Shown piece after piece: positions 41,974 to 50,628 of a DNA stretch of 64,000 nucleotides (positions are counted from its first letter, which is position 1; the number at the start of each line of letters is the position of its first letter). Below the pieces are notes generated by a model. It was not told the origin of the DNA, did no database searches, and saw only the letters and a program-made list of their open reading frames with translations. This DNA is from JBGMEA01 sp041447245. Its GTDB lineage: Bacteria; Bacillota; Clostridia; Eubacteriales; Anaerofustaceae. A program made the translations under genes and the position numbers. Location: positions 156,860 through 220,859 of the forward strand of contig JBGMEA010000008.1 in NCBI GenBank assembly GCA_041447245.1. Reading direction: 5' to 3'.

Positions 41974-41977
41974 TTAT
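41942..41977. terminator. Terminator of the GGDEF gene
   Basis: AAAACCGATGTT and AACATCGGTTTT pair around TCC, with long T-runs on both strands. It starts at the stop codon of the minus-strand gene. Confidence 0.88.
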
Positions 41978-43569
41978 TCTTCTCCTCCGGGAAAATTTGA
42001 CAGCCTCAGGCAGTTTCGTCCCGCAGATTTTGCTTCATAAAGCGCTTTATCCGCATCTGTCACTATGCGGTTGATGTCATACGTCCGTGCGTTGCCTGCC
42101 CAGCGGCTTCCGCCGATACTGACCGTCACACTGATTGATTCCTCGGTTCGCGGACATCGAAGTTCCCTGATTTGTTCCAGAAGGGTATGTCCCATAAAAT
42201 CCATAAACTCCGAATCGGCGTTCGGCAGCACAATGATGAATTCGTCTCCGCCGAAACGTGCCGCCATATCACTGGAGCGGATACTTGCACGGATCACCTG
42301 TCCGATCATTTTGAGTGCGGCATCTCCCCGTTCGTGACCGTAGGTATCATTGATTTGCTTAAACTGATCGACATCGATCAGTAGAACAGAGAGCTCAATT
42401 TTATCATGCGCGCGCAGCTTGGAGAAGGAACGCAGATATCGATAGATATATCGTCTGTTGAACAATCCTGTCAAAAAATCCGTGTTTGCTTCGTATTCAC
42501 TCAGTTTGCTCAATCGACGCAGTTCGAAGTTTTGTTTCTCAAGTGCGGTTTTATTCTCTTCCAATGTGCGGTTTGCTTCCTGTACCAGAGACATCAGTCG
42601 TTGGTTTTCCAAAAGGGTGAAAATCTGACGGATCATAACAAGCATTCCCGAAATGATAATTCCCACAATCAGCGGGTCACGCGTCAGATATTCGTAACTG
42701 GCAAGAATAACCAGAAAACAGGCACCCAAATACGGGAGCAAAAAACGGAAATATTCCAGAACGATAAACTTTGATTTCTTCAGTTTGATTGTCTGGATTG
42801 GTCTCTCGTCCGTTTCATACGGAGGCCAAAGAGATGCGAGGGCAATCAAGAGAAGCGAAATCGGCCATATCGGGTCGAGGAATCCCCCGGAAACATATTC
42901 GCTGAAGACATCGGTCAGATAGATCTGATCCGCAATTACCATAAGAAGAAACGCACCGCTCAGTAACAGATTTGCGGCGTTGATCCGTATCTTTGACGAA
43001 AAAAAGAAAAAAAGAGAAAAAATGCCGCCGAGAAATGCGAGATCAAAAATCGGATACGATACGGATACGACTTTCTGCAGCGCGCTCAAGGTGAAATCCT
43101 GGCTGATCGGGATCAATTCGAATTTCCAAATCAATGTTGCGCCGATCACCATAGTGATGAGCACATCAAATCCCGTACGCACAAACAGAAAAGGGTTTTC
43201 TCTTCTGATGTAAAGAAAAAATCCGACGATGAAAATCAGAGAACTGACCAGATAAAACGCATCGCATATCGAAGGAAACGGTACTTCCTGCTGAAAAAGG
43301 AGCTCTTTCCCGCTCCATAAAACGTCTCCGACCAGATAACTCGCCACGCCTGCCAACATCGCAATCCATGTTACGCGATATTCTTTTGCCTGCATTCGAA
43401 AGGCGCGCGCGATGACAATGACTGCGGCGAGTTCTCCGATAATACTGAATAAATCCGACAGCAAGACCCGTGCTGACGGGAAGAGCAAAAGACACAGATA
43501 ATAAAGAATCGAGTAAAAAACAATTACCGTTGCTGCCCGCTTCTGCAGCCCCCGGAGAACCATATCCAT
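41974..43569 (-). CDS. Membrane-bound diguanylate cyclase (GGDEF)
   Basis: This protein of about 531 residues makes cyclic di-GMP. The N-terminal 310 residues hold about nine or ten membrane helices forming a sensory region of unknown ligand. A short coiled-coil (LVQEANRTLEENKTALEKQN) near 330-350 follows, then the GGDEF domain. The active motif FGGDEF is intact near residue 440. RSSD lies five residues before it, matching the RxxD inhibitory I-site, so product inhibition is likely. ATG 43569 is preferred to TTG 43620, with AAGGA upstream. No PilZ or EAL gene is in the window. Confidence 0.92.
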   Translation of the reverse strand: MDMVLRGLQKRAATVIVFYSILYYLCLLLFPSARVLLSDLFSIIGELAAVIVIARAFRMQAKEYRVTWIAMLAGVASYLVGDVLWSGKELLFQQEVPFPSICDAFYLVSSLIFIVGFFLYIRRENPFLFVRTGFDVLITMVIGATLIWKFELIPISQDFTLSALQKVVSVSYPIFDLAFLGGIFSLFFFFSSKIRINAANLLLSGAFLLMVIADQIYLTDVFSEYVSGGFLDPIWPISLLLIALASLWPPYETDERPIQTIKLKKSKFIVLEYFRFLLPYLGACFLVILASYEYLTRDPLIVGIIISGMLVMIRQIFTLLENQRLMSLVQEANRTLEENKTALEKQNFELRRLSKLSEYEANTDFLTGLFNRRYIYRYLRSFSKLRAHDKIELSVLLIDVDQFKQINDTYGHERGDAALKMIGQVIRASIRSSDMAARFGGDEFIIVLPNADSEFMDFMGHTLLEQIRELRCPRTEESISVTVSIGGSRWAGNARTYDINRIVTDADKALYEAKSAGRNCLRLSNFPGGEE

Positions 43570-43833
43570 GATTTGACAGATTCCTTCACAGAAATAATAT
43601 TTCGCGGCATTGATCCGCAAAGTTTCATTGTTAACGATTGCTTACAACAACTAATTATGAGTATATCACAGAAACTGAAAATTTTTACATATATTTTACG
43701 AAACAGCCAATCTGTGTAATTATTTTTACCTCATATCATCAATTTTTCATCGGATCGGGGCGGAGCGGTTGTCCCATTATTGGGGATATGCTATGATTAA
43801 CAGCGAAATCACTTTGATTTTTCGGAGGAAACA

Positions 43834-44451
43834 ATGGACGAATCGGAACTCATTGCGTTGGTGCATGCCGCCGCAGAAGAAGAGGAAACAATATCGGGTT
43901 TGATAGCAGAGGACGTTCGTGCGGAATCGGCAGATTTTTCGCGGATGGAAGCGGACAGCGGGATCTTTCGCGGCGGAACCTTTCTTTCCTGCGGGTTTTC
44001 GCATACGTCATTTACAAACATACGATTCGAGCGCTGCAACTTTTCAAACAGCAATTTTTCGGATGCTTACTTTGCGTCCTGCAAATTCATCGGCTGCAAG
44101 TTTGTGGGCTGCGACTTCACCGATGCGCTCATCAAACATTCCGAGTTCTCCGGTTGCAACTGTTCTTATTGGAACGGATTCCGTCTCTCGATGAAGCAGG
44201 TCAAATGCGTCGAAACGGACTTTACGGAAGCTGTGTTCACGGAGTCGAAGTTTGCACATGCAGATTTATCGGACTGCAGATTTATCGGAAATACTTTTTT
44301 TCGCGCACAGATTGCAGGGGTCGATTTTTCCTCCTGTGACTTTGCCGCGCCCGTGGTGTCTTCTCCTCCCTCGGAACTGCGCGGGGTAACGATCAACGCA
44401 GCGCAGGCAGCTGAGATTGTGGGGCTTTTGGGAGTAAAGGTGAAATATTGA
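43834..44451 (+). CDS. Pentapeptide-repeat protein
   Basis: This 205-residue protein consists largely of pentapeptide repeats, A(D/N)LxX-like units that fold into a right-handed quadrilateral beta-helix. Examples are CNFSNSNFSDAYFASCKFIG and CDFTDALIKHSEFSGC, then ADLSDCRFIGNTFFRAQIAG. It is rich in cysteine at the i-2 position. A helical N-terminus of about 25 residues precedes the repeats. It has no signal peptide. The ATG follows TCGGAGGAAACA. Some relatives protect DNA gyrase; whether this one does is unknown. It is transcribed divergently from the GGDEF gene. Confidence 0.9.
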   Translation: MDESELIALVHAAAEEEETISGLIAEDVRAESADFSRMEADSGIFRGGTFLSCGFSHTSFTNIRFERCNFSNSNFSDAYFASCKFIGCKFVGCDFTDALIKHSEFSGCNCSYWNGFRLSMKQVKCVETDFTEAVFTESKFAHADLSDCRFIGNTFFRAQIAGVDFSSCDFAAPVVSSPPSELRGVTINAAQAAEIVGLLGVKVKY

Positions 44452-44672
44452 AAATGCTCAGTCGGAGCCGAAGCATTCCCGCGATTCCCATTCGCAGAGG
44501 GTGTTTTTTTCTTCTCCGATATCGCAGTGACATCATTCTGTGCGGCAGATACCGCCGCAATTTCGGCATGCCCCATAATAGTCTCTTCCAAACAGTACGA
44601 CAATCAAACAGGATTCATAAGATATGGCATCGGAAAACGAACCGCCATCAACGGGAACTATGTCGGAAAATG

Positions 44673-44716
44673 CAAAAAACCCCCTTTTCTGCGAGGTGCC
44701 TTACAGAAAAGGGAGT
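44673..44716 (-). terminator. Terminator of the alcohol dehydrogenase operon
   Basis: CCCTTTTCTG (44683-44692) and CAGAAAAGGG (44704-44713) pair, and on the minus strand the stem is followed by TTTTTT. The space between 44452 and here shows no supported gene. Confidence 0.8.
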
Positions 44717-44732
44717 TTTAAAATTCAATCGA

Positions 44733-45899
44733 TTAAAAAGCAGCGTTCAGGATTCCCAAAATATCTTCAGTCGTCAGTTTTTTATAACCGCCTTCCAAGA
44801 TGAAAGTGGAATTGGCAATCAGCGGCAGCATCTCTTCGGTTGCTCCGAGTTCTTTCAAGCTGGTTACAATCCCGCATTCTTTCATGAATGCCTCCATGGC
44901 ATCAATCCCCGCAAGCGCGGTCTGTTCTTTTGTTTTTCCCGTTTCTTCCACATTCCAGACCTGGGTTGCGAACCGCACGAATTTGTCCAGTCCGTCTTTG
45001 TAGATCAGTCGGTAATACGGCAGCGAGATCGCCGCGAGTCCCATCCCGTGCGCGCAGTCGGTATAAGCGCCCAATTGGTGTTCCATCATGTGCACTTCCC
45101 AGTCCTGCGGTTTGCTCAGCCCCATCAGCGGATTCATCGCAAGCGTCGAGCTCCACATCAGGTTGCTTCTGGCTTCGTAATTCTTCGGATCGCTCACCGC
45201 AATTTTTGCGCTGTGGATGATTGATCGCAGCAGTCCTTCGATCAGGTAGTCGCTGGTCACGTCATCCGTTCCCGAAAAGTATGCTTCCATCAGATGGGAC
45301 ATCATGTCGAAGATACCGCTTGCCGTTTGATAAGCAGGCAGCGTATAAGTATATTCCGGGTTCAGAATGGAGAATTTCGGATATGCTTCCGCAGGGAAAA
45401 CGCGTCCCACTTTCAGTTTCACGGCGTCGTTTGTGATGACGGAACCGCCGTTCATTTCCGATCCGGTTCCCGACAGTGTCAGAATCGATCCCACGGGAAC
45501 GATCTTGTTGCCGACCGGCTGAAATTGCAGATAATATTTTGTCCATGCATCCCCTTCGCAATACGCAGCCACGGAGATTCCCTTTGCGCAGTCGATGACG
45601 GAGCCGCCTCCCACCGCCAAAATCAAATCGACGTTGTGTTCCCGCACGAGTTTTGCGCCTTCCAGCACCTTTTCGTACGTCGGGTTCGGCATAATGCCTG
45701 CCAGTTCGACAATCTTCTTTCCGCTTTCTTTGAGGATCGACACAACCTGATCGTACAGTCCCATCTTTTTAATCGAAGACTTCCCGTATGCCAGCATGAC
45801 GCAGTCCCCGTAATTGGCAAGTTCGGTGCTTAAATTCGACAGTGCTTCCTTCCCGAAGTAGATCTTGGTCGGGTTCTGATAAATAAAATCTATATTCAT
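44733..45899 (-). CDS. Iron-containing alcohol dehydrogenase (YqhD/BDH-like)
   Basis: This 388-residue enzyme belongs to the group III alcohol dehydrogenases. AVGGGSVIDCAKGISVAAYC near 95-114 binds the nucleotide. The metal site is in FDMMSHLMEAYFSGT near 197-211 and HQLGAYTDCAHGMGLAAISL near 267-286, with Asp and His ligands in place. It reduces short aldehydes with NAD(P)H. Together with the cupin gene 15 nt upstream and a MerR gene read divergently, it looks like an aldehyde- or electrophile-response operon. Start ATG follows GGGAAGGGACAAAACA. Confidence 0.93.
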   Translation of the reverse strand: MNIDFIYQNPTKIYFGKEALSNLSTELANYGDCVMLAYGKSSIKKMGLYDQVVSILKESGKKIVELAGIMPNPTYEKVLEGAKLVREHNVDLILAVGGGSVIDCAKGISVAAYCEGDAWTKYYLQFQPVGNKIVPVGSILTLSGTGSEMNGGSVITNDAVKLKVGRVFPAEAYPKFSILNPEYTYTLPAYQTASGIFDMMSHLMEAYFSGTDDVTSDYLIEGLLRSIIHSAKIAVSDPKNYEARSNLMWSSTLAMNPLMGLSKPQDWEVHMMEHQLGAYTDCAHGMGLAAISLPYYRLIYKDGLDKFVRFATQVWNVEETGKTKEQTALAGIDAMEAFMKECGIVTSLKELGATEEMLPLIANSTFILEGGYKKLTTEDILGILNAAF

Positions 45900-45914
45900 T
45901 GTTTTGTCCCTTCC

Positions 45915-46352
45915 CTATTTCAGCTTTCCGTAAACGTCATCCGTCACGGCTTCCAGCCATTCGTTGGAGGTTCCTTCTCCGGGCACTTCCACCGAGATAT
46001 GGGAAAACCAGCTGTCTGCTTTTGCGCCGTGCCAGTGTTTCACATTGGCGGGGATGGTGACGACCGTTCCCGGCGCGAGACTTTTTGCCTCGTTCCCTTC
46101 TTCCTGATACCACCCTTCCCCTGCCGTGCAGATCAGCATCTGTCCGCCGCCTTTTGTTGCGCGGTGGATATGCCAGTTATTTCGGCATCCGGGTTCAAAC
46201 GTGACGTTTGCGAGGAAGATCGGTGCTTTCCCGAATTCGGTGAGCGGATTTAAGAACGACTCCCCGATAAAATACTGTGCAAACATGGTGTTCGGTTGTC
46301 CTTTGCCAAACATATTTTGTTGATTGAATTCCGTTTCATTCGCAATTTTCAT
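45915..46352 (-). CDS. Cupin-domain protein
   Basis: This 145-residue single-domain cupin has both motifs: NWHIHRATKGGGQMLICTAGEGWYQEEG (about 58-85; metal-binding HxH then E) and GTVVTIPANVKHWHGA (about 94-109). Family members of this size occur with aldehyde reductases and carboxymuconolactone decarboxylase-like proteins. It is first in the operon with the alcohol dehydrogenase and is controlled by the MerR-type promoter at 46418-46448. The chemical role is unknown; detoxification of reactive carbonyls is a reasonable inference. Confidence 0.88.
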   Translation of the reverse strand: MKIANETEFNQQNMFGKGQPNTMFAQYFIGESFLNPLTEFGKAPIFLANVTFEPGCRNNWHIHRATKGGGQMLICTAGEGWYQEEGNEAKSLAPGTVVTIPANVKHWHGAKADSWFSHISVEVPGEGTSNEWLEAVTDDVYGKLK

Positions 46353-46417
46353 TTGTGTGACTCCTTGAACTTTATTTTTTGCTTGAAAATCAGGTCATAT
46401 TCGGTTATGATAAGTGT

Positions 46418-46448
46418 ATCATACAACCTAAACCTAACTCCATGTCAA
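46418..46448 (-). promoter_or_regulatory. MerR-type promoter with 19-nt spacer
   Basis: On the minus strand, TTGACA (46448-46443) and TATGAT (46423-46418) are separated by 19 nt instead of 17. An over-long spacer carrying a direct/inverted repeat (GGAGTTAGGTTTAGGTTG) is the mark of promoters activated by MerR-family proteins. The merR-type gene is read away from it. Confidence 0.8.
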
Positions 46449-46484
46449 TACTTTGCAGAAAATTTTTTTTAAAGGAAACAATAG

Positions 46485-46901
46485 ATGTACACAATCGGCG
46501 AAATTTCGGCTCTGCTGCACATTCCCATATCGACGCTTCGATACTACGACAAAGAAGGGTTGCTTCCGCTCGTGAACCGAACGGAAGGAAACATTCGGCT
46601 GTTTGACGACACGGACATTGAGTGTCTGAACATGATCGAGTGTCTGAAAACCTCGGGTTTGCAGTTAAAGGACATCAAGCAGTTTTTTCAGTGGTGCGAG
46701 ATCGGGGATGAAACGATTGATCAGCGGCACGAGTTATTTCTTCAGCAGAAGAAAAAGACGGAGGAGCAGATTGCAAAGCTTCAGGATGCGCTTAACCGGA
46801 TCAACTACAAATGCGAATACTATCGCATTGCGAAGGAGAAAGGCAGCACGGATGTTCCGGGGTTGAAGGAAGAATTGTCGATGAAATATCTGATAAAATA
46901 A
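46485..46901 (+). CDS. MerR-family regulator (aldehyde/electrophile-type)
   Basis: This 138-residue regulator has the MerR winged helix, MYTIGEISALLHIPISTLRYYDKEGLLPLV near 1-30. QLKDIKQFFQWCEIGDET near 62-79 follows, with a dimerisation coiled coil near 85-115. It lacks a metal-binding Cys pair and is closest in layout to AdhR/NmlR-type regulators that sense aldehydes, with one cysteine in the FFQWCEIGD stretch. It is divergent from the cupin-alcohol dehydrogenase operon, whose promoter has the matching 19-nt spacer. The ATG follows AAAGGAAACAATAG. Confidence 0.92.
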   Translation: MYTIGEISALLHIPISTLRYYDKEGLLPLVNRTEGNIRLFDDTDIECLNMIECLKTSGLQLKDIKQFFQWCEIGDETIDQRHELFLQQKKKTEEQIAKLQDALNRINYKCEYYRIAKEKGSTDVPGLKEELSMKYLIK

Positions 46902-46983
46902 GACGGTTCATCGGAGCATTTAAGAAGGAATGAAACGCTCGGGTTGGAACAATAACCCTGCTTCATTTGTCCGTAACTAAATC

Positions 46984-47012
46984 AAAAAAAAGCCTAGCAA
47001 AGGGCTTTTTTA
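46984..47012. terminator. Terminator between merR and the FRG gene
   Basis: AAAAAGCC and GGGCTTTTT form a hairpin around TAGCAAA, with T-run on the plus strand. Confidence 0.75.
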
Positions 47013-47095
47013 ATACAAATTCGGATAATTTTTTAAGTCTTTCCCGTGGTGAAAGATGGGGCGAGGAATTATGAAAAATTTTGCTATGCAAATAA

Positions 47096-48001
47096 TTAGA
47101 TCTTCTTATTTTTAACTTTTTGAGTTACTGCCTGACAAATACTAGATAGATCTGGCATTAGTCTAAAAGTGTTATATCCCAGCGTATCAAGGTATTTTAG
47201 TAGAGATTCTCGTAAATTCTTGTGGATTCTAATGACGTTTGTGTTTCTCTCGATCAATTCTATATGCTTCATTTTATCAAGAGTATAAGGTAACATAAAT
47301 AGACCTTGTTGCATAATTATTCGTTGATTAGATTGATTTGGGTCAATGAAACATAGTTTTTCAGATTCGATTTTCTTTGTAATTATTGGGCTATAATCAT
47401 CGTAACTTACGACTTGTGAATAATCACACCGATACAAACCTTTTATATAATCGTTACGTATTTTACTGCTATTTGAATCAAAACAATCAAAGTAAAATTG
47501 CATGTCGTTCTTGCATTTCACCGATATTGAGGCAGATTCGAAGCTTCCAAACGTGAAAGCACTATGTAAAGGCAAACTATTTAAGTGGATATTTTCATTA
47601 AGGTCACTATAACAAATGTTGTAATATAATTTATCATCTGCATACTTATATTTTCCGTTAGATTTTGTTTGGAATAAAGAAAAACTTAGTGCAATAAATG
47701 GATTGAAGGTAAAATCAAGCAAGCGGGTTGGTAAACCATAATGTTGTGCATATGATAAAAAATCAATAACAGTGTTTGCTGAAAAATAATGACTGCCATA
47801 CTTTTCGAATTGATCAAGAAATTCAAATTCATAAGTGGAGTAGTCAGTATCTCTAATTATTAACGGATACCGTTGGTCTTGCGTATTGTAGCCTCTAAAA
47901 ACGTATTTTCCAGTATTTGTTAATGTTGTAAGTTGATTAATTAGTTCATTAATATTATCAAAATATTTAATGTTTAGCTCGTTATTATAATGGTTATTCA
48001 T
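47096..48001 (-). CDS. FRG-domain protein in an AT-rich segment
   Basis: This 301-residue protein has an FRG domain. The hallmark YVFRGYNTQDQRYPL lies near 33-47 and the paired motif FLSYAQHYGLPTRLLDFTFN then PFIALSFSLF near 96-125. The C-terminal part ends with a Lys-rich tail. FRG proteins are poorly characterised and often sit in mobile or defence-related regions. Codon use and base content differ sharply from neighbours: long A/T runs and Asn/Tyr/Ile-rich coding. It lies directly beside three tRNA genes, a common integration site. The AT-rich segment spans about 47040-48120. No integrase is present. Confidence 0.85.
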   Translation of the reverse strand: MNNHYNNELNIKYFDNINELINQLTTLTNTGKYVFRGYNTQDQRYPLIIRDTDYSTYEFEFLDQFEKYGSHYFSANTVIDFLSYAQHYGLPTRLLDFTFNPFIALSFSLFQTKSNGKYKYADDKLYYNICYSDLNENIHLNSLPLHSAFTFGSFESASISVKCKNDMQFYFDCFDSNSSKIRNDYIKGLYRCDYSQVVSYDDYSPIITKKIESEKLCFIDPNQSNQRIIMQQGLFMLPYTLDKMKHIELIERNTNVIRIHKNLRESLLKYLDTLGYNTFRLMPDLSSICQAVTQKVKNKKI

Positions 48002-48109
48002 ACTTAATTCCTTTACTAAGCATAAAATACTATTATTGATGTAATATCAGATAACAATAAAATTTTAAACTTTTATATTTATTTACTCAATAGTAATTTT
48101 CAGATTAAA

Positions 48110-48141
48110 CCAAAAAAAGCCCCCCACAAGGGCTTATTTTA
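48110..48141 (-). terminator. Terminator of the tRNA operon
   Basis: AAGCCC and GGGCTT pair around CCCACAA, and the minus strand continues with TTTTTTTGG. It lies 10 nt past the CCA end of tRNA-Glu. Confidence 0.75.
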
Positions 48142-48150
48142 TTGCAAATT

Positions 48151-48225
48151 TGGTGACCCCTAGGGGATTCGAACCCCTGTAACCGCCGTGAAAGGGCGGT
48201 GTCTTAACCGCTTGACCAAGGGGCC
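48151..48225 (-). tRNA. tRNA-Glu (anticodon TTC)
   Basis: The minus strand reads GGCCCCTTGGTCAAGCGG and ends in an encoded CCA, 75 nt in total. The anticodon loop CTTTCAC lies between stems CCGCC and GGCGG, and GGTTCGAATCC is the T arm. The three tRNAs form one minus-strand cluster. Confidence 0.95.
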
Positions 48226-48252
48226 GGATAAGTGTTTTGGGCAAAAAAAAAA

Positions 48253-48329
48253 TGGTAGCGGAGAAAGGAGTCGAACCTTCGACACCACGGGTATGAACCG
48301 TGTGCTCTAGCCATCTGAGCTACTCCGCC
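48253..48329 (-). tRNA. tRNA-Met, elongator type (anticodon CAT)
   Basis: 77 nt with encoded CCA. The acceptor GGCGGAG pairs with CTCCGCT less the last base, and the anticodon stem CACGG/CCGTG encloses TTCATAC. The paired first acceptor base suits an elongator. A lysidine-modified tRNA-Ile2 would share this anticodon and cannot be fully excluded. Confidence 0.9.
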
Positions 48330-48343
48330 ACGTAAAGTTCATT

Positions 48344-48419
48344 TGGTTGCGGGGACAGGATTCGAACCTGCGACCTCCGGGTTATGAGCCCGACGAGCTG
48401 CCAACTGCTCCACCCCGCG
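48344..48419 (-). tRNA. Initiator tRNA-fMet (anticodon CAT)
   Basis: 76 nt with encoded CCA. It begins CGCGGGGTGGAGCAG with the unpaired first base opposite A, and three G-C pairs at the anticodon stem (GGG/CCC around CTCATAA). These are the marks of bacterial initiator tRNA. Confidence 0.95.
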
Positions 48420-48489
48420 ATAGCAAAAATTATTATATCTCAACCCGCATCCGTTGTCAAGCACAAATTCATTCTTCCCGGGAAATTCG

Positions 48490-49119
48490 TCAGCTCTTGT
48501 CCGCTTCGGTTTTTGTGTCGGCGTTCCGATACGCCCGCACGGCGAAAAAGATGGCCGCCCCCATGGCGAGCAGAAAGAGCACTCCCAGGGTATAAAACGA
48601 GACCGATACGAACGAGGCCGCGCGGTAGAGTGCGAGCAGCAGCGGAAACGGCACCATCATCGGCAGGGCGGCGGCATAGCCTTTTGTCCGCATGGTTTTG
48701 CGCTGCGCGCTCTTGGCTTCGTTTTGATAAGCCGCTTCGAGCAGCACCACGCCCGCCAGCTGCACCAGAAAGCCGATGCTCATGCTCAGCATGCTCTGCC
48801 AGGTGTAATAAGCTGCCGTGATCAGCACCAGTCCCGCAGCGGACAGTCCTACGGCGAACACGCACGCGCTGCGCAGTCGGTCCGTCTTCTGTTCGGCGGT
48901 TTGGGTGTCCGCACTGTCCGCCCCGTCTTTCAGCAGATAGTCGGTGGTCACGCCGAACGTCTCCGCCATCCGCACGACGTTTTCGATGTCGGGCAGGCTT
49001 TCCCCCAGCTCCCATTTTGACACAGCCTGACGCGACACCCCGAGCTTCTGAGCGAACTCCTCCTGCGACAAGCCATTCGCTTTTCTCAATGTCACGATCT
49101 TCTCTCCGATTTTCATCAT
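48490..49119 (-). CDS. XRE-family regulator with C-terminal membrane domain
   Basis: This 209-residue protein has an XRE helix-turn-helix in residues 1-60 (LRKANGLSQEEFAQKLGVSR, then QAVSKWELGESLPDIENVVR). A linker with a Cys-free acidic stretch follows. About four membrane helices lie near 86-108, 110-130, 146-166 and 170-192. This one-component membrane-tethered layout is common in Clostridia. The ligand and targets are unknown. The ATG follows GGAGG by 6 nt. Downstream on the same strand are the tRNA genes; upstream is hemZ. Confidence 0.88.
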   Translation of the reverse strand: MMKIGEKIVTLRKANGLSQEEFAQKLGVSRQAVSKWELGESLPDIENVVRMAETFGVTTDYLLKDGADSADTQTAEQKTDRLRSACVFAVGLSAAGLVLITAAYYTWQSMLSMSIGFLVQLAGVVLLEAAYQNEAKSAQRKTMRTKGYAAALPMMVPFPLLLALYRAASFVSVSFYTLGVLFLLAMGAAIFFAVRAYRNADTKTEADKS

Positions 49120-49242
49120 CGTTCTCCTCCTTGCCCGCCCAGTTTATCATGTCCTGCTTTGTCCGTCTACCAGCCGCGCTTTGCGTTTGCGCAACCGATG
49201 GTTGCATCGGACAGTTTTTCCGCATTCATGGAAAAAATTTCC

Positions 49243-50613
49243 TCATTTTTTCCTGATTTCTCTTTGTTTTTTCTCGATAATTCCGTCGATTTTCTCGATA
49301 TACTGCGGCACTTCTTTGATGTTGTAGACGTTGCGGTAATTGCCCTCGGCGTTCAGCAGTTTGGTCGAGCTTCCCGCCCCCGCGGCATAAATCGACTGCT
49401 TCTGCCCCATCATTCGAATGTTATAAACGCACTCCGTTGACGGCATCGCATACCCCGCGTTTTCGGATGCGGAAATGGCGTATTTCTGCTTATACAGGTA
49501 GTATGGGCGGTATCCCCGCTGCCCCAGAAATGCCCTTGCCGTGTCATGAAATGCCGACACGTTCACGTTGCTTTCGCGGATGGTTTCGAGGTCCGCATCG
49601 GAGGATCGTTTTTTGCACAAAGTGTGCAGGGTGATGTTCTCGGGCGCAAGTGCCGCCACAGCGTCCAGGCTGTGCGCAAAGTCATCTTCCGTCTCATCTT
49701 CCAGTCCCAATATCAAGTCGCAGTTGATCACCTCAAAACCGATTCTGCGGGCTTGCTCATAGCATTTCAGAAAGTCCGAAACTGTTGCGCTTCGGTTGAT
49801 TGCCGCTAGCGTTCTGTCATTCATTGTCTGCGGGTTGAGCGAGATGCGGCTGACCCCGAACTCCTTTAAAATACGCAGTTTTTCTTCGCTCACCGTGTCT
49901 GCCCGTCCCGCTTCGAATGTCAGCTCGCGGCAGTCTGCGATGTGTCGGATCGCCCGCATCAGACGCGCGGTCTGATCCTCGGAAAAGACGGACGGCGTTC
50001 CCCCTCCGACATACACCGTGTCAAATCGGATGCCATTCTGCTCGGCTGTTTCTCCGAGCGCAAAAAGCTCCTTGGTCAGTGCCTGCAGATACCCTTCGCA
50101 CAACTCGCTCCCCTGTGCTGTCACCCGCGACGGGAAGGAGCAATACGTGCATTTGCTCACACACAGCGGGACATGCACATACAGCCCGACCGTGTTCACA
50201 TCGGGCACCAGAAACGGTTTTTGCACACGCGCAGTTTCGGCAATCAGGTCGGTTTTCTGTCTGCTGACATGCAGGGTGAAACGGAAATACTCCGTTGCCT
50301 CTTCTTCGCTCATTCCCTGCTCCAGCAGCTGTTCATACTTGTTCAGCGGCTTCACTCCCGTCATACTGCCCCACGGCAGGTCGATGCCCGTTATCCGCTG
50401 CAATAAAAGATAAACCGCGGATTTCGCGGTTTTGGTCGGACTGTGTTCCGTTGTCGGCGCAAACGCGCACTGCTCGCCTGCGCTTGCCGTCATTCCGCCG
50501 TCGTGCGGTTCCACGACAATGCTCAGATCGCCGCAAAACGCCTCGTAAACGGACGTGATTTCCCGTATCGTCGCTTCAATGACGGCGTCGGCTTTGATGG
50601 TAAGTTCGATCAA
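49243..50613 (-). CDS. hemZ: Oxygen-independent coproporphyrinogen III oxidase-like HemZ
   Basis: This 456-residue radical SAM protein is a HemZ. It has an N-terminal domain of about 140 residues before the catalytic part, then YVHVPLCVSKCTYCSFPSRV with the CxxxCxxC cluster near 145-165. FDTVYVGGGTPSVFSEDQT near 195 and ISLNPQTMNDRTLAAINRSA near 250-270 follow. The C-terminal HemN-type part contains YYLYKQKYAISASENAGYA. It is placed beside the MBL and dtd genes, as in many Clostridia. Porphyrin oxidation is the textbook role, but HemZ proteins may act on other tetrapyrroles. Start ATG, 15 nt from the MBL gene. Confidence 0.92.
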   Translation of the reverse strand: MIELTIKADAVIEATIREITSVYEAFCGDLSIVVEPHDGGMTASAGEQCAFAPTTEHSPTKTAKSAVYLLLQRITGIDLPWGSMTGVKPLNKYEQLLEQGMSEEEATEYFRFTLHVSRQKTDLIAETARVQKPFLVPDVNTVGLYVHVPLCVSKCTYCSFPSRVTAQGSELCEGYLQALTKELFALGETAEQNGIRFDTVYVGGGTPSVFSEDQTARLMRAIRHIADCRELTFEAGRADTVSEEKLRILKEFGVSRISLNPQTMNDRTLAAINRSATVSDFLKCYEQARRIGFEVINCDLILGLEDETEDDFAHSLDAVAALAPENITLHTLCKKRSSDADLETIRESNVNVSAFHDTARAFLGQRGYRPYYLYKQKYAISASENAGYAMPSTECVYNIRMMGQKQSIYAAGAGSSTKLLNAEGNYRNVYNIKEVPQYIEKIDGIIEKKQREIRKK

Positions 50614-50628
50614 TGGAAATGCCCCGTT

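Noticed and set aside
41693..42040. 115-codon open frame between the HxlR and GGDEF genes
   Set aside because: No ribosome site, low-complexity Arg/Asn/Lys composition, and it runs through the GGDEF terminator into the gene's 3' end.
44166..44603. 145-codon minus-strand frame over the end of the pentapeptide gene
   Set aside because: Most of it is antisense to the pentapeptide repeats. The free N-terminal third has no recognisable domain or good ribosome site.
48473..48486. Third Noc-like palindrome beside the tRNA cluster
   Set aside because: Only 12 of 14 positions match. It was left out of the feature list because its support is much weaker than for the two exact sites.
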